Shown here: one piece after another, positions 37,568 through 46,402 of the stretch
How the letters are laid out: the number at the start of each line of letters is the position of its first letter
Numbering within the stretch: position 1 is the first letter of the stretch
Assembly: GCF_016623495.1 (NCBI RefSeq)
Contig: NZ_JAEHHL010000007.1
Coordinates: 62,001 to 126,000 of the forward strand
Direction: 5' to 3'
Source of the DNA: Thermohalobaculum xanthum
GTDB taxonomy: Bacteria; Pseudomonadota; Alphaproteobacteria; Rhodobacterales; Rhodobacteraceae
DNA: 64,000 nt
Position numbers and translations under genes: made by a program
The notes under the pieces: model-generated
Told to the model about the DNA's origin: nothing
Seen by the model: the letters and a program-made list of their open reading frames with translations, nothing else
Database searches by the model: none

Positions 37568-37969
37568 ATGCTCGCCCCTGGCCGATCCCACCTATTGGTA
37601 TTCGCACTCGCAATCGCCGGTTCGGCTGCACATGCCGACCCTCTCGCCCCGGAGAGCACCCAGAAGCTCATGGCTCAAGCGCCTTGGCATATTCAGACCG
37701 GTGGCCTGACCAACTATTTTCTCTGGAATGACGACGGAAGCCTCTGCGTAAGCATGCATGATCCGGCCGCAGCGTCCTGCGATGACGAGGGAAGCTGGAG
37801 CCGCAACGGCTCCGAGATATGCTACAAGCTGACATGGTGGGGCTCGGCTTACGGGCAAGACGCAGCTTGCTTCACCGTAGAGCGGGCAGCAGAGGGTCCC
37901 GTGGATTTCCACGCCAAGGAAGCGAACGGGATGACCCTGCTCTACTTCTCGGTGCCGGGCGCACAGTAG
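37568..37969 (+). CDS. Small exported cysteine-containing protein
   Basis: A 133-residue protein with a signal peptide (MLAPGRSHLLVFALAIAGS, cleavage near AHA|DP). The mature part has four cysteines (SLCVSM, ASCDDEG, EICYKL, AACFTV) set in a beta-rich pattern with GSWSRNGSEICYKLTWW, loosely resembling DUF995-like secreted proteins. An excellent ribosome-binding site (AAGGAGGCG) precedes the ATG. Flanked on both sides by 300-nt gene-free gaps, so it is an isolated single gene, possibly acquired. Confidence 0.75.
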   Translation: MLAPGRSHLLVFALAIAGSAAHADPLAPESTQKLMAQAPWHIQTGGLTNYFLWNDDGSLCVSMHDPAAASCDDEGSWSRNGSEICYKLTWWGSAYGQDAACFTVERAAEGPVDFHAKEANGMTLLYFSVPGAQ

Positions 37970-38319
37970 CTTCGCACTGCGCCCAAGCCCGTGAATTTCG
38001 GATGACGAGAGATACCTGGTCGCGGCCATCGCGCTCGCCCAGCATGCGGTGCGGCCTGGCCCCCTGGGCGGTCAGCCTCTTGGGGTATCGGCAAGCCCGC
38101 CCAGCCAAACCGGCCGCCCCGAGGTCTCGGCCGCGCGCCGCCGCGCCGGGGTGGACAGGCCACCCGCTTCCGTGCCACCCACCCAGCATGAAAACCTTGG
38201 TTCGAACGACCGACGCCCGGCGTCACGGGCGAATTGGCGTCCCGGCCTGACATGCCGGGCCGGGTGGTCGCTTTCTGAACGTCATGCGTGCTCGACGCGC
38301 CGAACAAGGTTGATATCCG
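37970..38319. other. 350 nt without a convincing gene
   Basis: Between the small exported protein and the P-loop kinase-like gene. Reading frames here lack conserved features. Nothing is recognised except the expected promoter region for the next gene. Confidence 0.6.
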
Positions 38320-38817
38320 ATGCCTCTGTCCCCTCCGACGCTGCACCTGCTGTGCGGAAAGATCGCCGCCGGGAAATCCACGCTGGCCGCCCGGCTCGGC
38401 AGCCGGGACGGGACGGTGCTGGTTTCCGAGGACGCCTGGCTCGGCGCGCTCTTCTCGGACGAGATGACGTCCGCGCCCGACTATCTGCGCTGCAGCGCCA
38501 AACTGCGGCGCGCCATGGGACCCCACGTCTCCTTGCTGCTGAACGCGGGGATCTCGGTCGTGCTCGATTTTCCCGCGAACACGGTCGAAACCCGCGACTG
38601 GATGCGCGGCATCCTCGGCAACACCACCGCCTCGCACCGGCTTCACCTGCTCGACGTGCCGGACGAGGTCTGCCTGGCGCGGCTGCGCGCGCGCAATGCA
38701 CGCGGCGATCACCCCTTTGCGGTGACCGACGAGCAGTTCCGCCGGTTCTCGATGCACTTCGTGGCGCCCACGCCTGACGAGGGCTTCACCATCGTGGTGC
38801 ACGACGAGAACGGCTGA
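38320..38817 (+). CDS. P-loop ATP-binding protein (small kinase-like)
   Basis: A 165-residue protein with a Walker A motif, CGKIAAGKSTLA, near residue 13, followed by a VLVSEDAWLG region and a C-terminal LDVPDEVCLARLRARNARGDHPF block. The overall layout resembles small AAA/zeta-toxin-like kinases that phosphorylate a small molecule. No target recognised and no antitoxin-like partner gene. Confidence 0.82.
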   Translation: MPLSPPTLHLLCGKIAAGKSTLAARLGSRDGTVLVSEDAWLGALFSDEMTSAPDYLRCSAKLRRAMGPHVSLLLNAGISVVLDFPANTVETRDWMRGILGNTTASHRLHLLDVPDEVCLARLRARNARGDHPFAVTDEQFRRFSMHFVAPTPDEGFTIVVHDENG

Positions 38818-38859
38818 CCCCGCGCGGCGGTCCGCCGCGCCCGCTGCACGACGCGCCGC

Positions 38860-40212
38860 TTACCCGGTGCAGCGCGCCTCGATGCGCCCGTAGCGCAGCG
38901 CCAGCGTGCCCGCGCGCACCAGCATGAACAGCCACATCCCGGCCCACAGGCCATGATTGCCGAAGGCCTCGGTCAGCAGCCAGCTGGTGGGGAAATAGAC
39001 CCCTGCCGAGATCAGCATCGAGTTGCGCATCGACGGCCCCTCGGCAGCGCCGATGAAGATGCCGTCGGCCTGGTAAGCCAGCACACCGGCAACCGGCAGA
39101 AGCGTCGCCCACAGGGCGAAATCGCGCGCGGCCGCGCGCACCGCCTCGACATTGGTGAAGAGGTCGATGATCGGCCCGGACAGCAGGGTCGCGGCCAGCG
39201 CGAAGCCCGCCGCCAGCGCCAGCGACGCCAGCGAACTCACGACCACCGAGCGGCGCAGCCGCTGCGCCGAGCGCGCGCCCAGCGCCTGGCCGACCAGGGT
39301 TTCGGCCGCCATGGCGAAACCGTCCAGCGCATAGGCCGAGACATAGAGGAACTGCATCAGGACGCCGTTGGCCGCGAGCACCACGTCGCCCTGCAGCGAA
39401 CCGAGCCGCGCCATCCAGGCGAAGGACCCGGTCAGGCAGACCGTCCGAACGAAGATGTCGCGGTTGAGCGCCATGACCTGGCGCAGCTCGCCCGGCTCGA
39501 GGACCCGCCCCCAGTCGAGCCTCCAGCCCTCGGGCGCCACGACGCGGGCGCGCTCCCGGGCGCGCCACAGGCCATAGCCCAACCCCAGCCAGACCGCGAT
39601 CACCGTGCCCAGCGCGACCCCGTCCACGTCCATGCCCAGCCCCAGCACGAGCACGAGGTTGAGGACGATGTTCGAGACCGAGGTGACGATCTGCATCTCG
39701 AACAGCCGGCGCGTCATCTCCTGGCCGGTGAACCAGCCGATCAGGGCGTAGCCCGCCAGTTCGGCCGGCGCGCCCCAGGCGCGGATGCGGACATACTCGC
39801 CGGCCAGGGCCTCGGCCTCGGCCGAGCCCTCGAAAAGCATCAGCGCCACGCGCGAGATCGGCCCGCGCAGCACGATCAGCACGGTCGCGATGGCGGCGGC
39901 GATCACCAGCGCGCGCATCAGCGTGTTCATCACCCGCCGCCGGTCGTCGGCGCCGAAGGCCTGCGCGGTCAGGCCCGAGACGCCCATCTGCAGGAAGTTG
40001 AACGAGGTGAACAGCAGCGAGATGATCACCGCCCCCAGCGTAACCGCTGCAAGGAACACCGCATCGCCCAGATTGCCGATGATCGCGGTGTCGATCGCCC
40101 CCTGCAGGGGAACCGTGGCGTTCGACAGCACCACCGGCAGGGCGATGGCGGCGACGCGGCGATAGGTGATCTCGCGCGGCGCGATCGGGGGCGGTGCGGT
40201 CATGTCGGTCAT
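38860..40212 (-). CDS. MATE-family efflux protein
   Basis: A 450-residue integral membrane protein with about 12 helices and the MATE pattern (IALPVVLSNATVPLQGAIDTAIIG, then GVSGLTAQAFG). Such proteins export drugs or metabolites using Na+ or H+ gradients; the DinF-like clade is most similar. A second ATG at 40203 is possible. A 286-nt leader precedes it. Confidence 0.9.
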   Translation of the reverse strand: MTDMTAPPPIAPREITYRRVAAIALPVVLSNATVPLQGAIDTAIIGNLGDAVFLAAVTLGAVIISLLFTSFNFLQMGVSGLTAQAFGADDRRRVMNTLMRALVIAAAIATVLIVLRGPISRVALMLFEGSAEAEALAGEYVRIRAWGAPAELAGYALIGWFTGQEMTRRLFEMQIVTSVSNIVLNLVLVLGLGMDVDGVALGTVIAVWLGLGYGLWRARERARVVAPEGWRLDWGRVLEPGELRQVMALNRDIFVRTVCLTGSFAWMARLGSLQGDVVLAANGVLMQFLYVSAYALDGFAMAAETLVGQALGARSAQRLRRSVVVSSLASLALAAGFALAATLLSGPIIDLFTNVEAVRAAARDFALWATLLPVAGVLAYQADGIFIGAAEGPSMRNSMLISAGVYFPTSWLLTEAFGNHGLWAGMWLFMLVRAGTLALRYGRIEARCTG

Positions 40213-40498
40213 GCGGTGGGAAGTCCGGTCAGATGTTGGGCCGCGCGGCAGGCGGGCGGGCTCGAATCGGGGCCGCCCGGGACGGCGAGCCTACCCCCGG
40301 GCCCCGACCCGCGCCACCCTCGCGCGGCACGCCGCGATGCGGGCAGGCCCGGCTTTGACCGGAGGCCGGCACGCGGGCCCCGCGCATGACGCCTCGATTT
40401 GCAAGACGCAGCGTGCGAGCGCACCCCACCACTTAAGGAAAATGTGATTTTTCAATAAGATAATACCGTTTTCACGCGTGAAAGCGGCGCCACCCCCT
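40213..40498 (-). other. Long leader upstream of the MATE gene
   Basis: 286 nt between the second thioesterase stop and the MATE start. It contains an AT-rich stretch at 40440-40475, unusual for this genome, plus a 14-bp palindrome and a TATTAT box (minus strand). Its downstream part is very GC-rich and may fold. Confidence 0.55.
40470..40483. promoter_or_regulatory. 14-bp perfect palindrome
   Basis: TTTCACGCGTGAAA, next to a TATTAT sequence on the minus strand, lies in the AT-rich part of the leader before the MATE gene. It is either an operator controlling the exporter or part of a terminator of the thioesterase genes; no T tract follows, which favours an operator. Confidence 0.5.
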
Positions 40499-40996
40499 TC
40501 ACCCCTTGGGCAACAGGAAGTTCCCCCGCATCATCGCGATCGGGCGCGCCCGCTCGTCCTGCCAGGCCTCGACATGCACATGCGCGACCCGCCGCCCTGC
40601 CTTCTGGATCCGCGCCCGGGCAAAGCTCTCGCGCGGCCGGCCCGAGCGCAGGTAGTCGATGGTGATGTCGATGGTCTTGGGCATGGGCGCGAAGGCGCCG
40701 CGGGCCACCGCCTCGGCCGCGGCGCCGCCGCGCTCGATATCGGCCAGCACGACGCTCCACGCCAGCTGCATCATCCCGGTGAGCTCGAGGAACGAGCCCG
40801 TGACGCCGCCATGGATCGCCGGCAGGAAGGGGTTGCCCACCAGGTGCGGCGCGAAGGGCAGCCGCGCGGTCAGCTCGTCGCCCATCCGGTCGAAGCGGAC
40901 CCCCAGCAGCCGGACATAGGCGACCGTCTCGGCGAGACGGACCAGCGCGGCGTCGCGCTCGGCCTCGGCCCGCGCCTGGCTCGGAAGCTCAGTCAT
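40499..40996 (-). CDS. PaaI-like hotdog thioesterase
   Basis: A 165-residue hotdog protein with the acyl-CoA thioesterase pattern: LPAIHGGVTGSFLELTGMMQLAW and TIDITIDYLRSGRPRESFARARIQKAGRRVAHV. It would hydrolyse acyl-CoA esters. The start overlaps the end of the second thioesterase gene by 8 nt, so they are coupled. Divergent MerR-headed beta-oxidation genes suggest fatty-acyl-CoA turnover. Confidence 0.88.
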   Translation of the reverse strand: MTELPSQARAEAERDAALVRLAETVAYVRLLGVRFDRMGDELTARLPFAPHLVGNPFLPAIHGGVTGSFLELTGMMQLAWSVVLADIERGGAAAEAVARGAFAPMPKTIDITIDYLRSGRPRESFARARIQKAGRRVAHVHVEAWQDERARPIAMMRGNFLLPKG

Positions 40997-41477
40997 CGCC
41001 CGCCTCCGCCGCCACCCGGTCGAGGATGAAGGTTGCCGCCGCCGAGGCGATCGGGTCCTCGGGCGCGTCGTGATAGGCGACCGCCCGCGCGAAGCCGATG
41101 GTCCGGGTCATGCGATAGCATTCGGCCCGGGCCATCACCGTCTTGCCGGGCTGCGCGGGGCGCATGTAGTCGATGCGCAGATCGAGCGTCGCGGTCGAGC
41201 GCAGCCTCGCCGGCGCGGCCATCACCGCCGACCCGCAGGCGGTGTCGAGCAGCGCCGTGATCACGCCGCCCTGCATGACGCCGGTTTGCGGATCCCCGAC
41301 CAGCCGCTCGTCATACGGCACCGAGAGCAGGGCGACCGAATCTTTCGCGCTGTGCAGGCGCATCCCGATTTCCCGACAGAACGGAATTCCCTCCATCACG
41401 GCGCCCCCGCCGGGGCCGGAAATGCCGCTTCCCTGCATCGCTGCCCTGAGCCGGTCTCGCTCGTCGTCGTCGGTCAT
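40989..41477 (-). CDS. PaaI-like hotdog thioesterase
   Basis: A 162-residue PaaI-family protein: VMQGGVITALLDTACGSAV and LDLRIDYMRPAQPGKTVMARAECYR. GGAGAGCGCG precedes the ATG. Paired with the smaller-overlap thioesterase as a two-gene operon divergent from the MerR regulator, sharing one intergenic region with operator-like dyads. Confidence 0.88.
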   Translation of the reverse strand: MTDDDERDRLRAAMQGSGISGPGGGAVMEGIPFCREIGMRLHSAKDSVALLSVPYDERLVGDPQTGVMQGGVITALLDTACGSAVMAAPARLRSTATLDLRIDYMRPAQPGKTVMARAECYRMTRTIGFARAVAYHDAPEDPIASAAATFILDRVAAEAGDD

Positions 41478-41559
41478 CGCGCTCTCCGCTCCGCTTCCCG
41501 CGCTCGGGCCTTACCGGATCGGACAGCGCCGTGTCGATACGGAGCAAGCGCGGCCTGGC

Positions 41560-41575
41560 CTGACGTAAAGGTCAG
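41560..41575. promoter_or_regulatory. Operator-like dyad, MerR/thioesterase intergenic
   Basis: CTGAC-N6-GTCAG. Lies 25 bp (centre to centre) from a second dyad of similar size, inside the 171-nt divergent region. Confidence 0.5.
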
Positions 41576-41584
41576 ATTCGTGAC

Positions 41585-41600
41585 TTGACGTGCGCGTCAA
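41585..41600. promoter_or_regulatory. LiuR-like operator dyad
   Basis: TTGACG-TGCG-CGTCAA resembles the TTkACGT..ACGTmAA-type sites known for MerR-family LiuR regulators of branched-chain and fatty-acyl-CoA catabolism. Located 48 nt before the MerR start. Confidence 0.6.
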
Positions 41601-41648
41601 CTTGATCGATGGTCTCGCCCGAGAGCTTCGCAGCGCGAGGAAACCCCG

Positions 41649-42050
41649 ATGACCGACGACACGATGACCATTGGCGAGATGTGCCGCGCCTTTGACGTCA
41701 CCCCCCGCGCGCTGCGCTTCTACGAGCAGAAGGAACTGCTGAACCCGATCCGCGAGGGTCAGAACCGTTTCTACACCCCGCGCGACAGGGCGCGCCTCAA
41801 GCTGATCCTGCGCGGCAAGCGCTTCGGCTTCTCGCTCGCCGAGATCCGGGACCTGCTCGAGCTCTATCACCTGGGCGACGGCCAGATCACCCAGCTTTCG
41901 GCGACGCTCGAGGCCGCCGAGCGGCACCATGCCGACCTCACGGCCAAGCGCGACGAGCTTGCGACCGCGATCACCGAGCTTGAGCAGCAGATCCAGATGA
42001 TCCGCAAAATGCTGGCCGAGAGGAGCAATCCGCGCAGCGCCGCGGAGTAA
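41649..42050 (+). CDS. MerR-family regulator (LiuR-like)
   Basis: A 133-residue MerR protein: N-terminal winged helix [26 protein letters not shown], then [34 protein letters not shown] and a coiled-coil dimer helix to the end. No C-terminal metal-binding cysteines, so not a metal sensor of the classic type. Position before acyl-CoA dehydrogenase, thiolase and FadB genes and its dyad operators suggest it controls acyl-CoA catabolism, as LiuR does. Confidence 0.9.
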   Translation: MTDDTMTIGEMCRAFDVTPRALRFYEQKELLNPIREGQNRFYTPRDRARLKLILRGKRFGFSLAEIRDLLELYHLGDGQITQLSATLEAAERHHADLTAKRDELATAITELEQQIQMIRKMLAERSNPRSAAE

Positions 42051-42136
42051 CCCCGGACGCCTCCAGATGCGCAGCGCCCGGCCCCGCGTCGACGCAGCGT
42101 CGATCCAGCACCGCCGCTCAAGCAAAGGGACTCGCG

Positions 42137-43930
42137 ATGCCCGCATACACCCCACCGCTCGACGACTACCGCTTCATTCTCCACGAGGTGCTGAAGGTCC
42201 ACGAGGAAACCGCGATCGAGGGATATGACGAGCTGACCGAGGACATGACCGGGCAGATCCTCGAGGAAGCAGGCAAGATCGCGCGCGACGTCCTCGCCCC
42301 GCTCAACGCGACCGGCGACGACCAGGGCTGCCGGCTCGAGAACGGCGTGGTGCATACGCCCGCGGGGTTCAGGGATGCCTGGAACCTGCTGGTCGAGGGC
42401 GGATGGCCGTCGATGGAATGCGACCCGGAGTTCGGCGGACAGGGCGTGCCTTCGGTCTTGAACATGACCGTCGGCCTGACGCAGTCCTCGGCCAACATGG
42501 CCTTCATGATGTATTCGGGCCTGACGCATGGCGCCTATTCGGCGATCCATACGCATGGCACGGACGAGCAGAAGCGCATGTACCTGCCGAAGCTCGTCTC
42601 GGGCGAGTGGACCGGCACCATGAACCTGACCGAGCCGCAATGTGGCACCGATCTGGGCCTCGTGCGCACCAAGGCCGAGCCCGCCGCGGACGGAAGCTGG
42701 AAAGTCACGGGGCAGAAGATCTTCATCTCGTCGGGCGAGCATGACCTGGCGGCGAACATCATTCACCTTGTGCTCGCGCGCACGCCGGGTGCGGCCGAGG
42801 GCACCCGCGGCCTCTCGCTCTTCATCGTGCCGAAATACCTGGTCGGCGCCGATGGCGGCCTTGGCGAGCGCAACGCCCTCTCCTGCGGCAAGGTCGAGGA
42901 GAAGATGGGCATCCACGGCAACGCGACCTGCGTCATGAACTATGACGGCGCGTCGGGCTGGATGGTCGGCGAGGAGGGCAAGGGCCTGCGCGCGATGTTC
43001 ACGATGATGAACGAAGCGCGCCTGCTGGTCGGCATGCAGGGGCTGTCGCAGGCGTCGGCCGCCTACCGGGCCGCGGCCGCCTACGCCAAGGACCGCCTGC
43101 AGGGCAGATCGGTCACGGGCGCGGCCGAGCCCGACAAGCCGGCCGACCCACTGATCGTGCATGCCGACGTGCGCCGCCTGCTGCTCGACCAGAAGGCCTT
43201 CGTCGAGGGTGGCATCGGGTTCCTGTGCTGGGTGACCATGCTGCTCGATGCCGAGAAGCGCCATACGGACCCGAAGATGCGCGAGAAGGCGGGCGACATG
43301 GTCGCGCTGCTGACCCCGGTCATCAAGGGCTTCCTGACCGAGGAAGGGTTCCGGCTGACGGTGAACGCGCAGCAGATCTTCGGCGGGCATGGCTATATCG
43401 AGGAAACGGGCATGTCGCAGTTCGTGCGCGATGCCCGCATCGCCATGATCTACGAGGGCACCACCGGGGTGCAGGCGCTCGACCTGGTGGGGCGCAAGCT
43501 CGCGCTCAGGGGCGGGCAGCCGATCATGACCTTCTTCGAGTACGTGAAGGGCTACATCCGCGACAACGAGGACGACCTCGCGCTTGCCAAGGACTTCCTC
43601 AACCCGCTCAAGCAGGCGTCGAAGGACCTGCAGCAGGCGGCCATGTTCTTCATGCAGGCCGGCATGAAGAACCCGAATGCCGCGCTGGCTGGTTCGGTCG
43701 ATTTTCTCCATCTTTTCGGGCATGTCTGCATGGGTCTGGCCTGGGCGAGGATGGCCAAGGCCGCGCATCGCGCGATCCAGGAAGGGCATGGCGACCGCGC
43801 CTTCTACGAGGCGAAGATCGTCACCGGCCGGTACTACATGCGCCGTGTCCTGCCCGAGACCGGGCTGAGGCTCGCACGGATCGAGACGGGCGCGGACCCC
43901 GTCATGGACCTGCCCGCCGACGCATTTTGA
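42137..43930 (+). CDS. Acyl-CoA dehydrogenase (long FadE/DmdC-like form)
   Basis: A 597-residue FAD enzyme of the long acyl-CoA dehydrogenase class with an extra N-terminal helical region and a C-terminal [20 protein letters not shown] and [13 protein letters not shown] bind FAD/substrate, and [16 protein letters not shown] carries the catalytic Glu. It introduces the first double bond of beta-oxidation. Similar in layout to DmdC (methylmercaptopropionyl-CoA dehydrogenase); which acyl-CoA is used cannot be decided. First enzyme gene after the MerR regulator. Confidence 0.93.
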   Translation: MPAYTPPLDDYRFILHEVLKVHEETAIEGYDELTEDMTGQILEEAGKIARDVLAPLNATGDDQGCRLENGVVHTPAGFRDAWNLLVEGGWPSMECDPEFGGQGVPSVLNMTVGLTQSSANMAFMMYSGLTHGAYSAIHTHGTDEQKRMYLPKLVSGEWTGTMNLTEPQCGTDLGLVRTKAEPAADGSWKVTGQKIFISSGEHDLAANIIHLVLARTPGAAEGTRGLSLFIVPKYLVGADGGLGERNALSCGKVEEKMGIHGNATCVMNYDGASGWMVGEEGKGLRAMFTMMNEARLLVGMQGLSQASAAYRAAAAYAKDRLQGRSVTGAAEPDKPADPLIVHADVRRLLLDQKAFVEGGIGFLCWVTMLLDAEKRHTDPKMREKAGDMVALLTPVIKGFLTEEGFRLTVNAQQIFGGHGYIEETGMSQFVRDARIAMIYEGTTGVQALDLVGRKLALRGGQPIMTFFEYVKGYIRDNEDDLALAKDFLNPLKQASKDLQQAAMFFMQAGMKNPNAALAGSVDFLHLFGHVCMGLAWARMAKAAHRAIQEGHGDRAFYEAKIVTGRYYMRRVLPETGLRLARIETGADPVMDLPADAF

Positions 43931-44062
43931 ATGGCGCGGGGCAGGCCGAATCGTTCACGCTCGGCACGCGCGCGCGCCGATTTCGGTTCCGGACCGGCGC
44001 GCGTTCGCGGGAGGGCGCCAAAGCCCGATCGCGAGGACGAGCCAGGCATCGAGGAGATCCAG

Positions 44063-44701
44063 ATGGCCGAGTTCCGCCTTCACTGCTTCGCCCAGTCGGG
44101 CAACGCCTACAAGGTCGCCCTCATGCTCGAGCTTTCCGGGGCGGACTGGGAGCCGGTGCTGGTCGATTTCTTCGCGGGCGGCACGCGCGAGCCCGGCTTC
44201 AGGGCGATGAACCCGATGGGCGAGGTGCCGGTGCTGGAGCATCGCGGCGAGGTGCTCACCCAGTCCGGCGCGATCCTCGACTATCTCGCCGAGGTCCTCG
44301 GGACCTTCCGGCCCGCGCCCGCCCAGGCACGCGAGGTGCTGCGCTGGATCCTGTGGGACAACCACAAGCTCACCGCGAGCCTTGCGACATGGCGCTTTCT
44401 CATGAATTTCCTGCCCGAGGAGAAGCGCAACGCGGACGTGATCGCCTTCCTCGAGGGCCGGGCGCGCGTCGCGCTCAAGGTGCTCGACCAGCACCTGCAG
44501 TCACGGGACTGGATTGTCGGAGGCCAGCCCACGATCGCCGACCTGTCCTGCGCCGGCTACATGTTCTACCCTGAGGAATACCCGGTCGACTGGCAAGGCG
44601 AGTACCCCGCCGTCACGGCATGGGCCGCGCGCATCGCGGCGCTTCCCGGCTGGAAGCACCCCTACGACCTGATGCCGGGCCACCCGCTGCCAAGGAGCTG
44701 A
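44063..44701 (+). CDS. Glutathione S-transferase-like protein
   Basis: A 212-residue two-domain GST-fold protein. The N-domain starts MAEFRLHCFAQSGNAYKVALML, where Ser replaces the beta-class Cys, followed by the cis-Pro segment EVPVLEH and QSGAILDYLAE. GAGGAGATCCAG before the ATG supports this start over upstream in-frame starts. Embedded in the beta-oxidation group; may detoxify reactive acyl or enoyl products, but this is inference. Confidence 0.9.
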   Translation: MAEFRLHCFAQSGNAYKVALMLELSGADWEPVLVDFFAGGTREPGFRAMNPMGEVPVLEHRGEVLTQSGAILDYLAEVLGTFRPAPAQAREVLRWILWDNHKLTASLATWRFLMNFLPEEKRNADVIAFLEGRARVALKVLDQHLQSRDWIVGGQPTIADLSCAGYMFYPEEYPVDWQGEYPAVTAWAARIAALPGWKHPYDLMPGHPLPRS

Positions 44702-44706
44702 GCCGG

Positions 44707-45183
44707 ATGCCCGACGAGCCAACATATGCGACCGGCGGCTGCCAGTGCGGGCGCGTGCGCTTCCGTGTCACCGAAGGGCTGGGGCGCGCAAACCTGTGCC
44801 ACTGCCGGATGTGCCAGCGCGCCACCGGAAATGCCTTCGCGCCGCTTGTCACGGCCCGCGGCGTCGTGTTCGAGGGCGAGCCCGCCCGCTTCGCGAGTTC
44901 GAACGTGGCCGAGCGGGGCTATTGCCGGGACTGCGGCACACCGCTGTTCTACGCGCCCCTGGGCTCGGATGCGGTCGAGTTGATGATCGGCGCCCTCGAT
45001 GACCCCGAGGCGGCGCGCCCTGCCCTGCATTACGGGATCGAGAGCCGCCTTGGCTGGCTCCACCTCGCCGACGGGCTGCCAGAATACGAAACTCGCCCCG
45101 GCGGCCTGTCCGGCACCGGGCCGGGAACCATCACGAGCAGGCAGCACCCGGTTCCGGGTGAGGCTGCGGAGGAGGACCGATGA
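44707..45183 (+). CDS. GFA-domain (glutathione-dependent formaldehyde-activating-like) protein
   Basis: A 158-residue zinc-binding GFA-fold protein. Zinc ligands: [25 protein letters not shown] and [11 protein letters not shown], with family spacing. The name comes from Gfa; most members have no proven enzyme activity. Stop overlaps the thiolase start by 4 nt (ATGA). Part of the MerR-headed group. Confidence 0.9.
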   Translation: MPDEPTYATGGCQCGRVRFRVTEGLGRANLCHCRMCQRATGNAFAPLVTARGVVFEGEPARFASSNVAERGYCRDCGTPLFYAPLGSDAVELMIGALDDPEAARPALHYGIESRLGWLHLADGLPEYETRPGGLSGTGPGTITSRQHPVPGEAAEEDR

Positions 45184-46391
45184 CCGACGCCTACATCTTT
45201 GACGCCGTGCGCTCGCCGCGTGGCAAGGGAAAGAGGGACGGCAGCCTGCACGAAGTGACCGCGCTCTCGCTCTCGGCGCAGATGCTGAACGCGATCCGCG
45301 ACCGCAACGAGCTCGACACGGCGCTGGTCGAGGACGTGATCTGGGGCTGCGTCACGCCGGTGGGCGAGCAGGGCGGCGAGATCGCGCGCTCGGCCGTCCT
45401 TTATGCCGGCTGGGCCGAGACGGTTCCGGGCCTCCACATCAATCGCTTCTGCGCCAGCGGGCTCGAGGCCGTGAACCTTGCCGCCAACCAGGTGCGCGCG
45501 GGCGTGGGCGAGCTCTATGTCGCGGGCGGGGTCGAGATGATGAGCCGCGTGCCGATGGGCTCGGACGGCTTCGCGATCGGCATCGATCCCTACATCGCGA
45601 TGAAGACCTATTTCGTGCCGCAGGGCATTTCGGCCGACATCATCGCCACCGAGTACGGCTTCTCGCGCGACGACGTGGATGCCTATGCGGTCGAGAGCCA
45701 GCGCCGCGCCGCGGACGCCTGGGCCGAGGGGCGCTTCGCCAGATCCGTCGTTCCCGTACGCGACATCAACGGGATCGAGATCCTCGTCCGGGACGAATAC
45801 ATGCGGCCGGGCACCGACATGCAGACGCTGGGCGGGCTCAAGCCTTCATTCATGGACATGGGTGAATCGATGCCCGGCTTCGACGCCGTGGCGATCCTGA
45901 AGTATCCGCATCTCGAGCGGATCGAGCACGTGCACCACGCGGGCAATTCCTCGGGCATCGTCGACGGCGCGGCGGCCGTGCTGATCGGCTCGCGAGAGGC
46001 CGGCGAGAAGCTGGGCCTGAAACCCCGCGCGCGGATCCGCGCGACGGCACGGATCGGCACCGATCCGACCATCATGCTGACGGGCCCGGTTCCCGCGACC
46101 GAGAAGGTGCTGCGCGCCGCCGGGATGGAGATCGGCGACATCGATCTGGTCGAGGTCAACGAGGCGTTCTCGTCGGTCGTGCTGCGTTTCATGCAGGCCT
46201 TCGACGTCGACCACGACAAGCTCAACGTCAATGGCGGGGCCATCGCCATGGGCCACCCGCTTGGCGCCACCGGGGCGATGATCCTCGGCACGCTTCTCGA
46301 CGAGTTGGAGCGGACGGGCAAGGCGACCGGGCTCGCGACGCTCTGCGTCGCCTCGGGCATGGGATCGGCGACGATCATCGAGCGGGTCTGA
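45180..46391 (+). CDS. Acetyl-CoA C-acyltransferase (thiolase)
   Basis: A 403-residue thiolase. Catalytic residues: nucleophilic Cys in [12 protein letters not shown], His in [14 protein letters not shown], and second Cys in TLCVASGMG. It cleaves 3-ketoacyl-CoA in the final step of beta-oxidation. Coupled to the GFA gene by ATGA and followed 11 nt later by the FadB-type gene. Confidence 0.95.
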   Translation: MTDAYIFDAVRSPRGKGKRDGSLHEVTALSLSAQMLNAIRDRNELDTALVEDVIWGCVTPVGEQGGEIARSAVLYAGWAETVPGLHINRFCASGLEAVNLAANQVRAGVGELYVAGGVEMMSRVPMGSDGFAIGIDPYIAMKTYFVPQGISADIIATEYGFSRDDVDAYAVESQRRAADAWAEGRFARSVVPVRDINGIEILVRDEYMRPGTDMQTLGGLKPSFMDMGESMPGFDAVAILKYPHLERIEHVHHAGNSSGIVDGAAAVLIGSREAGEKLGLKPRARIRATARIGTDPTIMLTGPVPATEKVLRAAGMEIGDIDLVEVNEAFSSVVLRFMQAFDVDHDKLNVNGGAIAMGHPLGATGAMILGTLLDELERTGKATGLATLCVASGMGSATIIERV

Positions 46392-46402
46392 GGGAGAGGG
46401 AC

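Noticed and set aside
37872..38250. Small frames between the exported protein and the P-loop gene
   Set aside because: No start signal and no protein-like composition on either strand.
38320..38817. Zeta-toxin of a toxin-antitoxin pair
   Set aside because: The P-loop protein resembles zeta kinases, but no antitoxin-like gene is adjacent, so a toxin-antitoxin call is not supported.
41867..43789. 640-codon minus-strand frame
   Set aside because: Antisense to the acyl-CoA dehydrogenase, which has clear catalytic motifs.
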